Source: Adenophora triphylla var. japonica
Taxonomy: Eukaryota; Streptophyta; Magnoliopsida; Asterales; Campanulaceae
DNA length: 64,000 nucleotides
NCBI GenBank assembly: GCA_022495995.1
Contig: JAFEMH010001238.1
Span: 124,001-188,000 of the forward strand
Reading direction: 5' to 3'
The notes under the pieces are model-generated. The model did not search any database, was not told the origin of the DNA, and was given only the letters and a program-made list of their open reading frames with translations. The stretch's first letter is position 1. Each line of letters opens with the position of its first letter. Positions 1-11,516 of the stretch are shown here, piece after piece. The position numbers and the translations under genes were made by a program.

Positions 1-2329
1 CTGAAGTAGTATTATTTTGTAAAAATTAATGTTTTTATTGTTAGTGTCTTCGTCTCAGAAAATAAATATTAATTTTTTGGACAAGTAAATTCCTTGAGGC
101 AAAGGAAACAATTTTTTTTTTTTTTTGATATAGAAAGTAGTATTAATTATGGGATGAAAGAAATATTCATTTTTGAATTGAAGGACAATTTTTTTTCTTA
201 AAAGTACTTTAGAAATAATGAAAAACATATTATTATGAATTTTCATTGAGTTTCTTTTTTTACAAAACATTTTATATTAAGTTCTTCTCGCTCGGTGGTT
301 TTTTTTTTTTAAGAAACAATTCCTATTGATCTCTTTTAAAAAATGATGGGTTATTAATAAAGAACTTTAGATTAATGATAAAAAAATGTGGAAGCCATTT
401 GATATAACATTTTTTAATTTAAAGAGTAGTTGAAGTATATTAGTAAAATTAAAAATCTTATTATTGGCTACAAATATAATTATTAGAACTATTTATGTTT
501 TAATTTTTATTTTATCAAAATTTGATGGATTATTAATCTTGGTTTCATTTATTTGTGCCTTTTTTATATATAATATTTATGACTAATTTTTTCTTCAACT
601 TTTGTCCTATTTTAAATGTTAAAAAATGGGTTCGGATATTAAAGAGATGAATGGTTTTATTATAAAGTATAAAAAGTTGGGTACAAAGTATTTAGTGAAT
701 AGTTGTTGTGAGTATGACTTATAAGACCATTTAATATTGAAATTTTATAATTTTTTCATTGTAATTTTTTTAAATTCAAAATGGGACACCTTTTATTAAA
801 AAAAAAGGAAGTTTAAAATGGGGCGAAGGGAGCATTTATTTATTTGATAGTGAAATAATTTATCCTAATGTTAAATTTAATTACTTGCAAAATAAAAATT
901 AAGTCTTAATAATGAAAACTAAAATAAATAAAACTAGAAGGGAAAATTATATTTTCCGTCTCAAGTCAACTTTAAAAAATGTCATTATATAAAAAAAATT
1001 ATTTCCTTCATTTCAAAAATGGATATTACTTTCAACTCAAAATAATTCACCAAAAAATAATACTACTTTTTTTGCCAAAAAATTGCATTATAATGTACTT
1101 TAACTAGAAGGGAAAATTATATTTTCCGTCTCAAGTAACTAAATTTTTTGAAGCAGCGAAATCAAATTACTTTTTTTGGCCCAATTCTAGGAAAACAGTG
1201 TTAGTATGTGCTTTAAATTGATATTGCCTTATTTAATGAATTTTGTAAGTAAAAAACGGGTTGATAAAATTTTTGAATCCCTCCTAAACCCGCATTGATC
1301 CGCTTCTAATGAAAAGAGTTTGGAAATGTTTTCTTTTAAATCGGGTGGGATTGGGGTAGATTTGGGATTAGCTCGAACCGTCCCATTTAACCCGAACCCG
1401 CATAGTATTCATCTTTTTTTAGAATAAATTTTAAATATTGATAATATTTGTATATTATTATTTATTTATTTGTTTATAGTTTATTGTATTTTCTTATTTT
1501 TCTATGTCATATTATTAATCTCTACATTTATAAGGAAATAAAGGGAAAAAATAGCATTGTATAATATAAATATTAATAATTTTTTCTTCAACTTTTGTCC
1601 AATTTTAAGCCTTAAAAAATTGGTTCGGATATTAAAGAGATGAATGGTTTTATTATAAAGTATAAAAAGTTGGGTACAAAGTAATTAGTGAATAGTTGTT
1701 GTGAGTATGACTTATAAGACCATTGAATAAAAAAATATTAAATTTTTTTATTGTATTTTTTTTTTAATTTAAAATGGGACACCTTTTATTTAAAAAAAAA
1801 GGAAGTTTAAAATGGGACGAAGGGAACATTTATTTATTTGATAGTGAAATAATTTTTCCTAATGTTAAATTTAATTACTTGCGATATAAAAAAAAAAACA
1901 TGATTATATAACAATAACATTAAAGAAATATGTAAAAATCAAACGGGGATGTAGAAGTTGAATACGGCTCAAGAACAAAATAACTTCTCAAAAATCAAAA
2001 TTGATGATACTTGAAAATTTCATTTAATGTAATTTGTTTGTTTGGAGAATCACTAGAGTCAAGAGTTCCGAATTGCAGTTGGAGAGAAAGATTTGGAGAC
2101 TTATAATTAGATTTCTTACGCTTTCCCAATCGTTGGCGAAACTAAGTGATACTGTGGGCAAATTACGCACATATCACGTTCAATACACAATAAATATGTT
2201 TTACATAAAAAATATGCGTTCAATTCCATAGCATTGAAAAATGGATGTCAAATGTGATTATTATTGAATCGAACGGGAATTTACGTATAAAACGCGCTTC
2301 GTACAAACTAACTATGCCTTAAATATATA
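1..2329. other. AT-rich intergenic DNA
   Basis: I see no gene here. The DNA is AT-rich with long A and T runs, and the short reading frames have no recognisable composition. A 34-bp direct repeat (933-966 and 1103-1136, beginning ACTAGAAGGGAAAA) lies about 170 bp apart. At about 1255-1410 there is a patch rich in CCCG/CGGG words that resembles a decayed hAT-type MITE such as the one at 59970, but no termini could be fixed. Confidence 0.7.
584..1881 (+). repeat. Dispersed direct duplication, two ~300-bp copies
   Basis: Copies at 584-888 and 1577-1881 are about 90% alike by eye and in the same orientation, 993 bp apart. They share several small indels and A-run differences. Each holds words like GGGACACC and GGGACGAAGGG that recall the ends of a decayed Stowaway-like MITE. 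The pair could be two insertions of one old MITE or a local duplication. Confidence 0.75.
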
Positions 2330-2623
2330 CTCCCTCCGTCCAAGTAGTTACTTCACAGTTACTGTACTCACGTAAATTAAGGAAGGAGTATTATATTGAA
2401 AGTATTGTGAGTGTGAAATTAAAATAGGAGAGAGAATGAGTGGAGGGAATAGTAAATTATAATGGTGTCGTGAGTATTAAAATAATGTAGGAAAGAGAAT
2501 GAGTGGGGTAGGGTTAATTTTTTAATATTAAAAACTTTCTATTTTGGGTAAGAAACAAAGTGTGAAGTATGTAATTGGACGCCCAAAATAGAAAGTGTGA
2601 AGTATGTAACTGGACGGAGGGAG
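2330..2623. mobile_element. Stowaway-like MITE
   Basis: The segment begins CTCCCTCCGTCC and ends with its complement GGACGGAGGGAG, and is flanked by TA on both sides (2328-2329 and 2624-2625). These are the hallmarks of Tc1/mariner-derived Stowaway MITEs. It is 294 bp, non-coding, and shows subterminal inverted similarity. Confidence 0.88.
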
Positions 2624-2761
2624 TATTTATTTTAGTGACCTTCAATCTGATATTTGTACTAATAATATAGTTTTTTCAAAAAAGTGTTTTACAATGTACA
2701 CAAACATTTCTATTCCCTGTTATATTTGTATGAATTTTCGTCAATATGTGTTAATAGTTGT

Positions 2762-2788
2762 CCGTGCATCGCACGGGAGTTACACTAG
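2762..2788 (+). mobile_element. Helitron-like 3' terminus
   Basis: A GC-rich hairpin (CCGTGC/GCACGG with a 3-nt loop, 2762-2776) is followed eight bases later by CTAG (2785-2788) and a T. This is the usual end of plant Helitrons: hairpin, short spacer, CTRR, then insertion before T. A candidate 5' end (A then TCTCTAC) lies at about 1519, which would give an element of about 1.27 kb containing the Stowaway MITE. That 5' end is weak. Confidence 0.5.
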
Positions 2789-2843
2789 TTCGTAATAGCG
2801 GCAAAAAAAGTAGGAAGATCATTTTGGGTGAACGACAAATTGT

Positions 2844-3972
2844 GGTAACGTATTATACGATTATTTACAATTAATGAAACATTCTACGGTTTGACATCTT
2901 AATGTAACGTACTTTTCCATCTCATTTCATATAATGGAACGTACCCTAACGACGTTAAAAAGATAACAAAAATTTCAATGATATAAGAAAAAAACTAACA
3001 CCCGTTACATACATTTAACAGTTGTGAGTCTATTTAATGTATTTAGTAGTCTTCTTCCACCTCCACCATGTTATTCCCTCAAAAGTCCCCAAATCATTGA
3101 TATATGGAATGATCATTCTACCCCTTCTTCTTCCGCCTCCACCCGTTACATACGTATCATTTTCAAAAATTCAATATTAAATTTAAAAAATCAATTAAAC
3201 TATTCCATCATACAAGTTCAATAAATTAATTTTAACAACTGGCAAGGAATAAATCATTTTTTTTTATCAACAATCAAACAAAAGAAAACCAGAATGGAAG
3301 AGACTAACCTGGCGATTAGGCGTGGTAGGATCATGACGATCCTAGAAAACATCAATCAAATTCTCAAAACTGCAATTCTTTGGTTCAAACTGAATCCGTA
3401 CCACTTCAGTCTTGGTAACACCAGGAACTCTCTGGAAAGCCAATTCGGGTCCCCAAAAGCACCCCACTCCAAATTGAGCAAACTGCTGGCCTTGTGCCGG
3501 AATATCGTCGTCGGGACCCGAGAAATCGAGGAAGACTGGTCGGCGGAGAGATCAGTAGGGGTGCGTGTGACGAACCCTAACTTGGAAAGCCAACTCATTC
3601 TGGGAGGAGAGAAGGCGAGGGAGAAGGGTTTGGTGGTAGCGGAGGGACGGCGGGAGGGAGAGAATTGGTGGGGTTTAGAGAGAGAAAGTTGGGAGGAGAG
3701 AGATTGTGAGGAGAGGTAAGGAGGAGGAGGAGGAAGGAGCGGAGGGACGGCGGGAGGGAGAGAATTGGTGGGGTTCAGATGAAATGAAGATGAATACGAA
3801 AGGGGCGTTACTTATTGTTATTTTATTTGACGAGTTGGTTCACTCCGTTAATTAAAGTTAACGTCATCCAACCTTGTTACCTTTTTTGAAATGAGACTCA
3901 AAAGTACGTTATATTATGTTGTCAGTTCGTAGTACAATACCTTTTATGTAATTGAGTGTACAGTACGTTCCA
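2844..3972. mobile_element. Possible Pack-MULE with captured MsrA exon
   Basis: The reverse complement of about 3857-3972 resembles about 2844-2957 over roughly 110 bp, including TAACGTACTTTT and TCTCATTTCA in matching order. The arms surround a broken methionine sulfoxide reductase exon. Long terminal inverted repeats around a gene fragment are typical of Pack-MULEs. I could not establish a 9-bp target duplication, and the arms are diverged, so an old palindromic rearrangement remains possible. Confidence 0.45.
3309..3598 (-). pseudogene. MsrA pseudogene, first exon
   Basis: Peptide methionine sulfoxide reductase A reduces methionine-S-sulfoxide in damaged proteins. On the minus strand, ATG at 3598 opens the plant-type N-terminus (MSWLSKLGF), then a shift to another frame continues through GQQFAQFG and the active-site motif GCFWG, here followed by PE where VE is usual. 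The block from GYSQG to the second TEV of the family is missing: the text jumps from TKTEV to VRIQF, as expected from deletion between two TEV-coding repeats. An in-frame TAG interrupts the stretch before DRHDPTTPNRQ. The exon ends at a good donor (GTTAGT from 3308). No later exon is visible. Frameshift, deletion and stop make this a pseudogene; identity is secure. Confidence 0.85.
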
Positions 3973-4063
3973 TGATTCTGCAATTATTCCATTTTTTGGG
4001 GACAGAGTGGTATTAGCAACATGCATAATACTGATGGGTATTCTTGTTTGGCATCACAATCAG

Positions 4064-4317
4064 TTGATTACCTACTATTTATTGTCCGTGATGTTGCTGT
4101 GAACCCGAACCCTGATGAAGTAGCTGACATCAAATACGTGAACAAAGACGAGCTGAAAGAATTGCTGAGGAAAGCTGATGCTGGTGAAGAGGGTCTGAAG
4201 CTGTCGCCCTGGTTCAGACTTGTGGTCGATAACTTCTTATTCAAATGGTGGGACCATGTCCAAAAGGGAACCCTCCTGGAAGCTGCAGATATGAAAACCA
4301 TTCACAAGTTGACTTAG
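4064..4317 (+). CDS. Isopentenyl-diphosphate isomerase, terminal exon (partial)
   Basis: Type I IPP isomerase interconverts isopentenyl and dimethylallyl diphosphate at the head of isoprenoid synthesis. This reading frame encodes the last ~84 residues of the Nudix-fold plant enzyme: DYLLFIVRDV, NPNPDEVADI, the LKELLRKADAGEEGLKLSPW block, and the C-terminus ADMKTIHKLT followed by TAG. The exon is taken to start at 4064 after a splice-acceptor-like tract ending CAG. The sequence before that (from 4021) does not match the family. The first ~150 residues, including the catalytic Cys and Nudix box, are not in the window, so the gene is either completed upstream across a long transposon-filled intron or is a 3' fragment. 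This exon is intact and highly conserved. Confidence 0.85.
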
Positions 4318-5146
4318 GTTCCTTTAAATTTGCTTTAAACTCTATATTAGATTTTGCTTATTGGGCATCTCTTTGTGTGTTTTCTTTGAACTCAGAATTA
4401 CTTTTCTTGAACTTGTTGTAAGGTGCAATATGGATTAGCTTGTTTGATCGAGTAGTTAATAAATGGGGGGATGGGTAAAAAACAATGGTTTTGTATGGGA
4501 GCATGAGAACTCTGAGAATTCAGGCACAGTTGCAGATTGTGCAAGTACATGAATGCTCGTGATTCTTTAAAGTGACAGAACCATGTGTGTTGCGTCTTAC
4601 TCTGCTGCTATCGTCTTTGAATTCAGGATTTGCAGATTGTGCAAGTCCTGAAATCAGATTTTACATCTTAAATTGACTGAATTCATAAGACGCGAGTAAG
4701 TGCTGAAATGGAAAAACAAACGAGGCTGTGTCGTATTACCTGGAAGATAAGTGGCCTGAAGCAGAAAACAAGAACAACAAGAAGCCCAGTGTCGCATAAT
4801 TTTAAAGAGTGATCTGAGGAAGTCCATAAATTTAAGGGGGGGGGGGGTTCTACTCAAGCGTTTCAAAATAAATGACCAAACAAATTTCAAATATGTTCTT
4901 GATCGAAAGTAAATTTGATTTTTTTTTTTTTTTTTTTTATCATTCATCCGAGCTTATAGAGGAGTATTTACTAACACTAGGAAAAAATGAAGTATAAAGT
5001 CTTCAAAGTATCAAATTTACGGTTGAAAATGTTTTATTTTACTGTTATTATGATCAGATTTGGCAAGACTGCATTTTTCAGATCTTCATTTTTGGTTTAA
5101 AAAAACGCCCGTCATTTTTAGCTTGAGAACTAACACACTCTTAACA
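4318..5146. other. Downstream region of IPP isomerase
   Basis: Contains the likely 3' UTR (T-rich sequence just after the stop) and then nothing recognisable. A short direct repeat of TTGCAGATTGTGCAAGT occurs near 4530 and 4629. There are homopolymer runs (a G run near 4838-4847, a T run at 4920-4939). Confidence 0.6.
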
Positions 5147-5407
5147 TGTTCACGGTTTTGGGACCCAAGCAACTAGGACCTGAAACCACGAACAAACGAC
5201 TTGTCGAGATGGTGTCCGGCTAATACCCTCCATCTTGATGATAAGATGTTGAGTTATATGTTTGTAATAAACCGTATTGAAATTGCTTAGTCTCAAAATA
5301 GCTCCCAATAACATTACTTTTTCACGTTGCATGTGGTATGGTATATATAGTGTCGTTTAGAGGATGTTTACAAATCCCATGAATCATGGAGATAATGTGG
5401 GTGTAAC
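5147..5407 (-). repeat. Element A 3' LTR, left fragment
   Basis: Matches the right LTR of A (about 61410-61647) with the same order of words, including the TATA-like run near 5338-5350. It is broken at 5407 by copia remnant B, whose target duplication is GTAAC here (5403-5407). The uninterrupted counterpart is at 61643-61647. Confidence 0.75.
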
Positions 5408-5653
5408 TAATAGAATAAATGATGGTTAGACGAAGTCAATTAACACATTAGAGAGAGAGAATTGATATTAATGACTCAAATTTTATTATTAACATTGTAT
5501 GAATATATATATACAACCTATAAATCACTAATTATGAAACTATATAATTACAAAATGAGAAGGAATACTATTAAAATAAAGAATTATAATAATAAGGAAA
5601 TTATTACAATAAGGAAACATGATATGTGATTGTGATTTGGTATATCTCTATTA
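5408..5653 (-). repeat. Element B 3' LTR
   Basis: 246 bp, matched by 25230-25745 once the 280-bp Stowaway insertion there is removed. The match includes GGTTAGACGAAGTCAATT near the left end and TATATCTCTAT at the right end. Confidence 0.75.
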
Positions 5654-5959
5654 TGATCCCGCAAGATAGACGACCGATAAAAGAGTCCAATCTTGGATAT
5701 AATTACATGAATGTAATCTTGTGTAAGTACCCAAATCTGGCTCATGCCTCCCGGTTAAATTTTTCGGCAATTTCGGTAAATTTTCCGGTAATTCCCCGGA
5801 CCTTCCTAGTGTTCCGGAAATATTCAGAAACTGTTCCAAATCATATATGGACTGAAAGGGAAGCTTCCCAATTAAGAAACACGTTTTTCTTAATTTGGGA
5901 AAGCTTCTAGAATTTGCCTCCTTGCATGTTTCTAGAAATGCTGAGTCACAAGGAATAAT

Positions 5960-6033
5960 GCCGCACGGCTGCATTAGCTCAAGGTCTCTGGCCGCACGGC
6001 TTCATTGGCCTTATCCAGACTGCCTATAAATAG
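5960..6033 (+). promoter_or_regulatory. Element C LTR core promoter with palindrome pair
   Basis: Two copies of GCCGCACGGC, starts 31 bp apart, each followed by a CATT-containing word, lie 24-64 bp before CTATAAATAG (6024-6033). The same layout is in the 3' LTR (GTCGCACGGC 22725-22734, GCCGCACGGC 22756-22765, TATA 22789-22798). Confidence 0.65.
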
Positions 6034-6360
6034 AGCCCTCCTCTACCCATTTTAATCATCAACAAAAAGCATAATACTCTCATAATATGAAGAAGATCCT
6101 CCCAAGAGCTGCTGGAAGTCCAAGAAGGTGAAGAAGAAGGCCAAGAAGCTACCTCCCTCCTCCTTGAAGACCCCAAGATCAATTCCTCCTCCTAGCTCCG
6201 TCCAAAGAAGAAGAGGAAGCCATTGGTAACCTCGCACGCCCTAAACTTGCATCCTAATTTCTTTATGTGATCCTAATTGCTCATTGCATTTCATATAATT
6301 GCTATTATCTTGTTTGGGACTTGGTAGATTAAAGATCATATCTTTATACCCCCTTTTTCC

Positions 6361-6735
6361 CCTTTGCATGCATTAGGCATCATTTGCCATTAAAGATGTA
6401 ATCTTTTGAATCAAAGGTGCATCCTTTGCACCTAAAAACCCTATTTTTACATAAAAATATCATCTTCATGCATCCTTTGCATATAAAAATCCAATCTTTA
6501 TGATAAAAATGCATCCTTTGCATATGAAATCCTTTTTCAAGCATCCTTTGCATTAAAGATCATATCTTTATCCCAAACTAGCATCCTATGCTTTTCAAAA
6601 TGCAATCTTTATGCATCCTTTGCATATTTAAATCCCAATTTCTTCATAAAAATGCATCCTTTGCATAAAAATCATGTCTTTATGCATCCTTTGCAAATAT
6701 AAATCATTTCTTTAAATCAAATGCATCATTTGCAA
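6361..6735 (+). repeat. GCATCCTTTGCA short-repeat array in LTR
   Basis: About ten copies of GCATCCTTTGCA or one-base variants, usually as ATGCA-TCCTT-TGCAT (a 5-bp stem with a 5-nt loop). They alternate with AAAGATCATATCTTT-like dyads. Spacing is irregular at 30-50 bp. The same array is in the other LTR (about 23123-23495). Confidence 0.8.
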
Positions 6736-7452
6736 CCCAAAAATGTCATCTTTTCACTAAAAATGTCATTTTTACATGCATTCCCCCATGTCCCCATTAG
6801 CAACCTTGGAACGGACCGGTGTAAAAGATCCTATCTTTACATCGTTCCTTCCATAAAGGTTTCATAATTTCTTTAGAAAGGGACAACCTTGAACCCTATA
6901 TCTCCGATTATCACTTAAGATGAGTATGAAGCATCTATATGAGCTCGACCGTCTTAAAGTGTAGGATTGATGGGCTAAGGACCCTCCTTTTCTAAAGAAC
7001 CTCATCTTTGACTATAAAGAGAGTCATTCTCTCGATCATGCAAGTCCCGAGGTTAAAAATGCAATGATCACAAGTCCAAGATGAGGACGGGATCATAATC
7101 CCGAATACATAAAATCCAAGAAATCCCGAGCGACAACCAATAAATGGTTTGTACGTCCGGAAGACGACTTGGGACATTCCCTCCCTTTATTTTCAAACAC
7201 ATGCACACAAGAAAGCACGCAAGCAAGCACGATTAATGGGATCTTGGGAGACTTGCTCCGGCAAGGCACCTTGGGTGAACGACGATCCGTTCTTCCCAAG
7301 GGGTAACTTAACCTCCGAACCCATAAAACTTTTTTTTCAAAGTTTTGAGGTAATCAAAATGGCGTGGCGACTCCGTTTTTCAAATTAAACCGGATGTCTT
7401 CAAACTAGCGTGAATTTCCAATAAACAAAATTTGGGGCACACATTCACAGTT

Positions 7453-7470
7453 TGGCGACTCCGCTGGGGA
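7453..7470 (+). other. Element C primer-binding site
   Basis: TGGCGACTCCGCTGGGGA starts three bases after the LTR end. It has the form of an 18-nt tRNA 3' complement (TGG first). Tat/Ogre elements are reported to use tRNA-Arg; which tRNA pairs here is inferred and was not checked. The same site occurs with changes in D (41294) and F (45738). Confidence 0.75.
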
Positions 7471-10400
7471 TATCCCAAAGGAGAAAAGCTTTATTTTCAA
7501 AACAAAAATCGATACTCGGTATATAGGTGGAAACTACTTGCCCTTCCTGTACACTCCCTGATGTGGGAGTTGGGATAACCGGCGGTTTAACAATCCCACG
7601 TACCAGTATCCCTTTTCGAAAAAAAAATTTGAAAAAATATATAAAAGAAAGCTTTTCCTTTTGAGCGGGTTAGACTCCCGTCGCTGATTTCATTAATCGT
7701 GCTTGCTTTCTTTACCTTGCATTGCATCATTTGCATCTTGGAATCTGTGCATACTTTGAACGGGAAACAACCCGAAAAATAGCAAAGGAGTGGAACCTGG
7801 AAAATTGATCCATGCAGTCGTACGGCTCAATCCTCCTTGGATTCGGCCAGGGCGACCTCGGTGGCAATTCCACCGGGAAAAATTGAGGTTAATCTGGCGA
7901 TCCTAGCGGCTTGGGGCTACTCGGCTCCATGGCGGCAGGGCTCCCAGAAAATTTATGTGCTTACGTGTTGCATTTTCACCGTCCCGAAAATCATTCCTTT
8001 AAAACACATTTATGAAAATCTATGTTTTAACTCAAAAAGGAACATTTTTAGGAGACCGCACACTACGCGCACCTGATATATCCTGTACACTTTGCACGCA
8101 CGTCCTTCAAACCCGAGGGTGGTTCCAGCTGCAGTCACGGACGGCCTTACGATGCTCCGGGCGCGCACGGAATCATCCCAACCTCCCATGGCGGCCGGTG
8201 TCGACCAATGCACGGTCAGGTGTCAAACATTTCAAAAAACCGTGACTTTTTGGTTGGTTTTTGGTCTAGTCCGTGTCATATAGTTCAGTTGCATACCCTC
8301 GTAAAGGTCAAAGCCTTAGTTCATAACGGAAGAGGAACTCTGCCAAAATTCCGACAAGGAAAAATTGGCGAGATCTTGACTCTGACATTGACTTTGACCT
8401 TGACCTGCACGGAAAGCGTAAGAGTCGAGACCGAGTCTTTGCCAACAAATCAAAAGATCTTTCGCTCAAGCGAAGTTCTGCCAAAATTCCGACAAGGAAA
8501 AATTGGCAAGATCTTGACCCGGCATTGACTTCGATTCTGACTCACGCCCGGCGTATGCAACGAAGTTCAATGTGATACTGTGTCATCCAGCTTTTGCCGC
8601 CCGACCCATGCCTATTATCCTCTCGGACATTACCGAAAGTCAAAACGTCATTCGATCAAGCAAAATTCTGCCAAAATTCTATCAAGGCAGAAAGACGAGA
8701 CTTTCCCGGTATTGCCTTGACTATAATCCGCATCGCTCGTGCGTTGAAAGTTCCTATGAGCCGCTAGACCCGTTAGGAGCGTTCTTTACTCTCGGTCGGT
8801 GGGATCCGCGTGCCCTATAGGACCCTCGCCGGGCATCCACCTGGGAGGTCGAAATACGGGTGGAATACGAGGGGCTTATAGACGTAGTGACGGAACCCGG
8901 CGATCCGGGATCTAGAGTAGTTGCGAAAAAGAAGGGCAAATCCTTTTCCAACCAAATAGATATTAATAAAAGACAACTGTTTTAAGTAAAGCTGGAAGAT
9001 TCTAATTTGCATATTGCACGAGCCTTGACTAAACACCTACCCCGAGTCTAAACCTTTCCTATCCCTTTCCCTTGTGAGAAAGAAGTGGGTGAGAACACCG
9101 GGTCGGCAACTTGTTAGCGCGGGAATTCTCGGAACGAGTTCGCGAGAATCCTCGGTTTGGTCGGTCCGAGAGTCGAGAATGTCCGATTCGACGGAGAACG
9201 GCTTGGTTTGGGTAACCGAGATGACTAGGGAAGAAGAGCTAGCCTATAGCCAATGCCCTCCTCCATCCACATATAATCCATTGCCAAAGCTGTCCCTTTT
9301 CGGTCTTCCCCAACATCCCGAGCCGTCGGGGTCCCGACACCCTTGCGGCCTTTGCATTCCCCGTGGGACTCTTTCCCTCCTTTCGGCCCTAATCCAAATC
9401 TCCTTACCACTGGAATCCCGGTACCACCACGACCTCTCTAATTTCGTCAACGCCTTTGTGAATTTGCCTATCTCTCGGACGGTGGTAGTGAAGAATCGAT
9501 CGGAAATGAGAATAGGAATGGATGGATTTGCGGTGATGATGACGGTTCGGTAGAAGGAATGGACTTGGAGTCGGCGGAAGTGAAACCCAAAGGGCAAGAT
9601 GAGGTAGAAAACCACGAGACACGGAATAGGGGATGAAATCACTTCAAAGTGTATTTGCGGCTGTGTGAAGGCTCGGAAAAGGAAAAGGATGCTAGCTTAG
9701 ATGAGGCGGCATATGAGTCCTACATCCTAGAGTTCAATACTCCTTACAAAGACTTGGTCGGTGAATGGAGGGACTTAATTGAAGCCCTAGGCGAAAGAGG
9801 AAAGTGGGCTCCACCCGCCGATCTGGAAAACGTAAGCGTCGGCGAAGCCAAACTCTCATCGGGGAGAGTAGACTGCATTACGGTGTTAGTAGTCACTCAC
9901 GAAGCACAGTGCGAAGAAGAGTGTATGGATGCCCTGGAAAGAGTCTTAAGTCTCGAGGCGACCCCGAGTCCCTTTATGTCTCATGATGACAACGATGTTT
10001 TCTTGATAATTCCCAAGTCGGAGGAGGAGTCCAAGATACCTCTTATATGGCGTCAAGTATCCCGACTGCTTTTGCCCTCATTGGTCATCAAAGTCAAGAC
10101 GAAAGTTCCCACGAGAGTTCTTGCGGTGATGCGATGAAGACACGGTCGAAGTGCCGGAAGGAACAGTAGAGGAGTGGTTAGCCCGAAGCCAAAAGCCCGA
10201 AAACCTTCCCGACGGTAAAGAACGAGAAACCCGCCATGAGGTTTGACCCCTTGAGAAATCCTTATTGATGATGGAATTTCCCACTTCGAGAAAATGTTTG
10301 GCCAACGTCAAAGATGCCGTCGGAAAGGCGACCCCTAGAGAAAGAAGGGACATGCTTGGCGGTGATGAGGAATGTGATCCCACTCTGTTGAAAAAATTGT

Positions 10401-10874
10401 TAGGTCAGGATGAGAAAGCCATTCGCCGGGCTCCAAACCACGAAAGTGATAACTCCTGTTGCATGCGACTTTGAAAAGTTTGAATGAGGCTGTGAAGGCT
10501 CTAAACGGAGAAGGTAAAGCTGAAACCGGCCAATTGCTAAGCCAATCGAGAGTCGGAACCACGAGAAGGTCGAGCCGTTAACTTGGGATCGGAGTTCGAA
10601 GCGGCCTACGCCTCCGGTAGTGCCGTTAATCGGATTAATCGGCGAAATTGGCCATACGCCGGCAAGAGCCCGCCTCGACTTTGAAAGAGCTAACGAGAAT
10701 CCTCCGGTAGGAATAATGACCCGGGAAAATCTAATGTCTATGTGATGACTCGGTGCAGACGGATGAGTATTGAGCGGCTAAGGGTGACAAAAGGAATGCC
10801 GTCTCGGAGCCAAAGACGAGATAAGAGGCCTTATAAGCGGAAGTAGAAAAACCGGACTCGACAAAGAGGATCCG
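7471..10874 (+). pseudogene. Element C leader and degenerate gag region
   Basis: GC-richer than its surroundings. It holds a GTCGTACGGC palindrome (7817-7826) and three direct repeats built on CTGCCAAAATTC (about 8340, 8477, 8668). From about 9074 to 10480 there are several open but mutually shifted frames on the plus strand. Position and length fit the long Ogre-type gag, but no diagnostic gag motif could be read with confidence, so the assignment rests on location. Confidence 0.45.
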
Positions 10875-11438
10875 GTGTTGACTCGGTTGAAGTGTACCCA
10901 GGCCAATATCTCCTTGTGGTCCCTGTTAACCTCTTCGTACCCTCGTAAGTTGAAGCTAGAAGAAAGTTTGGCCAAGACCATGGTGCCCGTAGATGTCACC
11001 CCGGATGAGGTCGTCCAAATGATTGGAAGTATCCATTACGGAAACATCATTACCTTCACTGACTTGGACACTGCCAAAGTATGGGGCTAGTCATAACGAA
11101 CCTCTTTACATCACAGTCCGAGTTAGAGGAGCGTCGATTGCCACGGGTATTAGTCGATGGAGGGTGCAGTGAATGTCTTGCCGGCCAAGATGATGGACTT
11201 ATTGGACTTGAAACCAACAGATTTGAAGCCTTCTAGTCAGACTATTAAGGCTTATGACTCCACTGCACGATCAGTTTTGGGGATTGCTACTCTCAAGTTG
11301 TGGTTCAGAAAAAAGGTCATGGATGTTGATTTTCAAGTGATTGATATTCCGATTTCATTTACTGCTCTCCTGGGACGACCTTGGATCCATCAGATAAATG
11401 GGGCAGCCTCTACTTTGCACCAGTGCATCAAATTTTAG
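10875..11438 (+). pseudogene. Element C retropepsin (protease) domain
   Basis: The frame opening at 10875 gives LKCTQANISLWSLL and later DVTPDEVVQMIG, the conserved lead-in to the Tat/Ogre protease. A stop at 11088-11090 separates this from the active-site region, where LVDGG can be read near 11151-11165 (Ogre-type elements often have DGG rather than DTG). The downstream frame 11157-11438 contains VNVLPAKMMDLL and the flap-to-helix motif FTALLGRPWIH. Stop and frameshift make it non-functional. Confidence 0.8.
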
Positions 11439-11516
11439 TCAAATGATGGCACTATCACCACCATTTACGGAGACAGTGTCACGGTAGAAGGAACCATCAC
11501 TGGAGATATCCCGATA

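Larger units (their letters stand above)
5722..7449 (+). repeat. Element C 5' LTR
   Basis: 1,728 bp, nearly identical to 22492-24212. It carries a pair of GCCGCACGGC palindromes (5960-5969, 5991-6000) just ahead of a TATA box (6024-6033), then a purine-rich presumed leader. An array of short GCATCCTTTGCA hairpin words follows (about 6361-6735). TGGCGACTCCG at 7365-7375 repeats the core of the primer-binding site. Transcription is expected to start shortly after the TATA box. Confidence 0.9.

Noticed and set aside
3294..3719. 141-codon plus-strand frame
   Set aside because: It is the opposite strand of the MsrA exon plus purine-rich leader. The minus strand gives clear MsrA motifs, the plus strand none.
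4838..4939. Homopolymer G and T runs as a regulatory or quadruplex element
   Set aside because: Single G run and single T run with no repeated G-tracts; likely simple slippage or sequencing artefact.
7453..7470. tRNA gene fragment
   Set aside because: Only the 18-nt complement of a tRNA 3' end is present, directly after an LTR. This is a primer-binding site, not a tRNA gene.
8010..8528. Several overlapping frames on both strands in the leader of element C
   Set aside because: They cover a repeated non-coding leader, conflict with each other and match no known domain.
9225..9642. Minus-strand frames of 61-132 codons in element C
   Set aside because: They are shadows of the plus-strand degenerate gag region.
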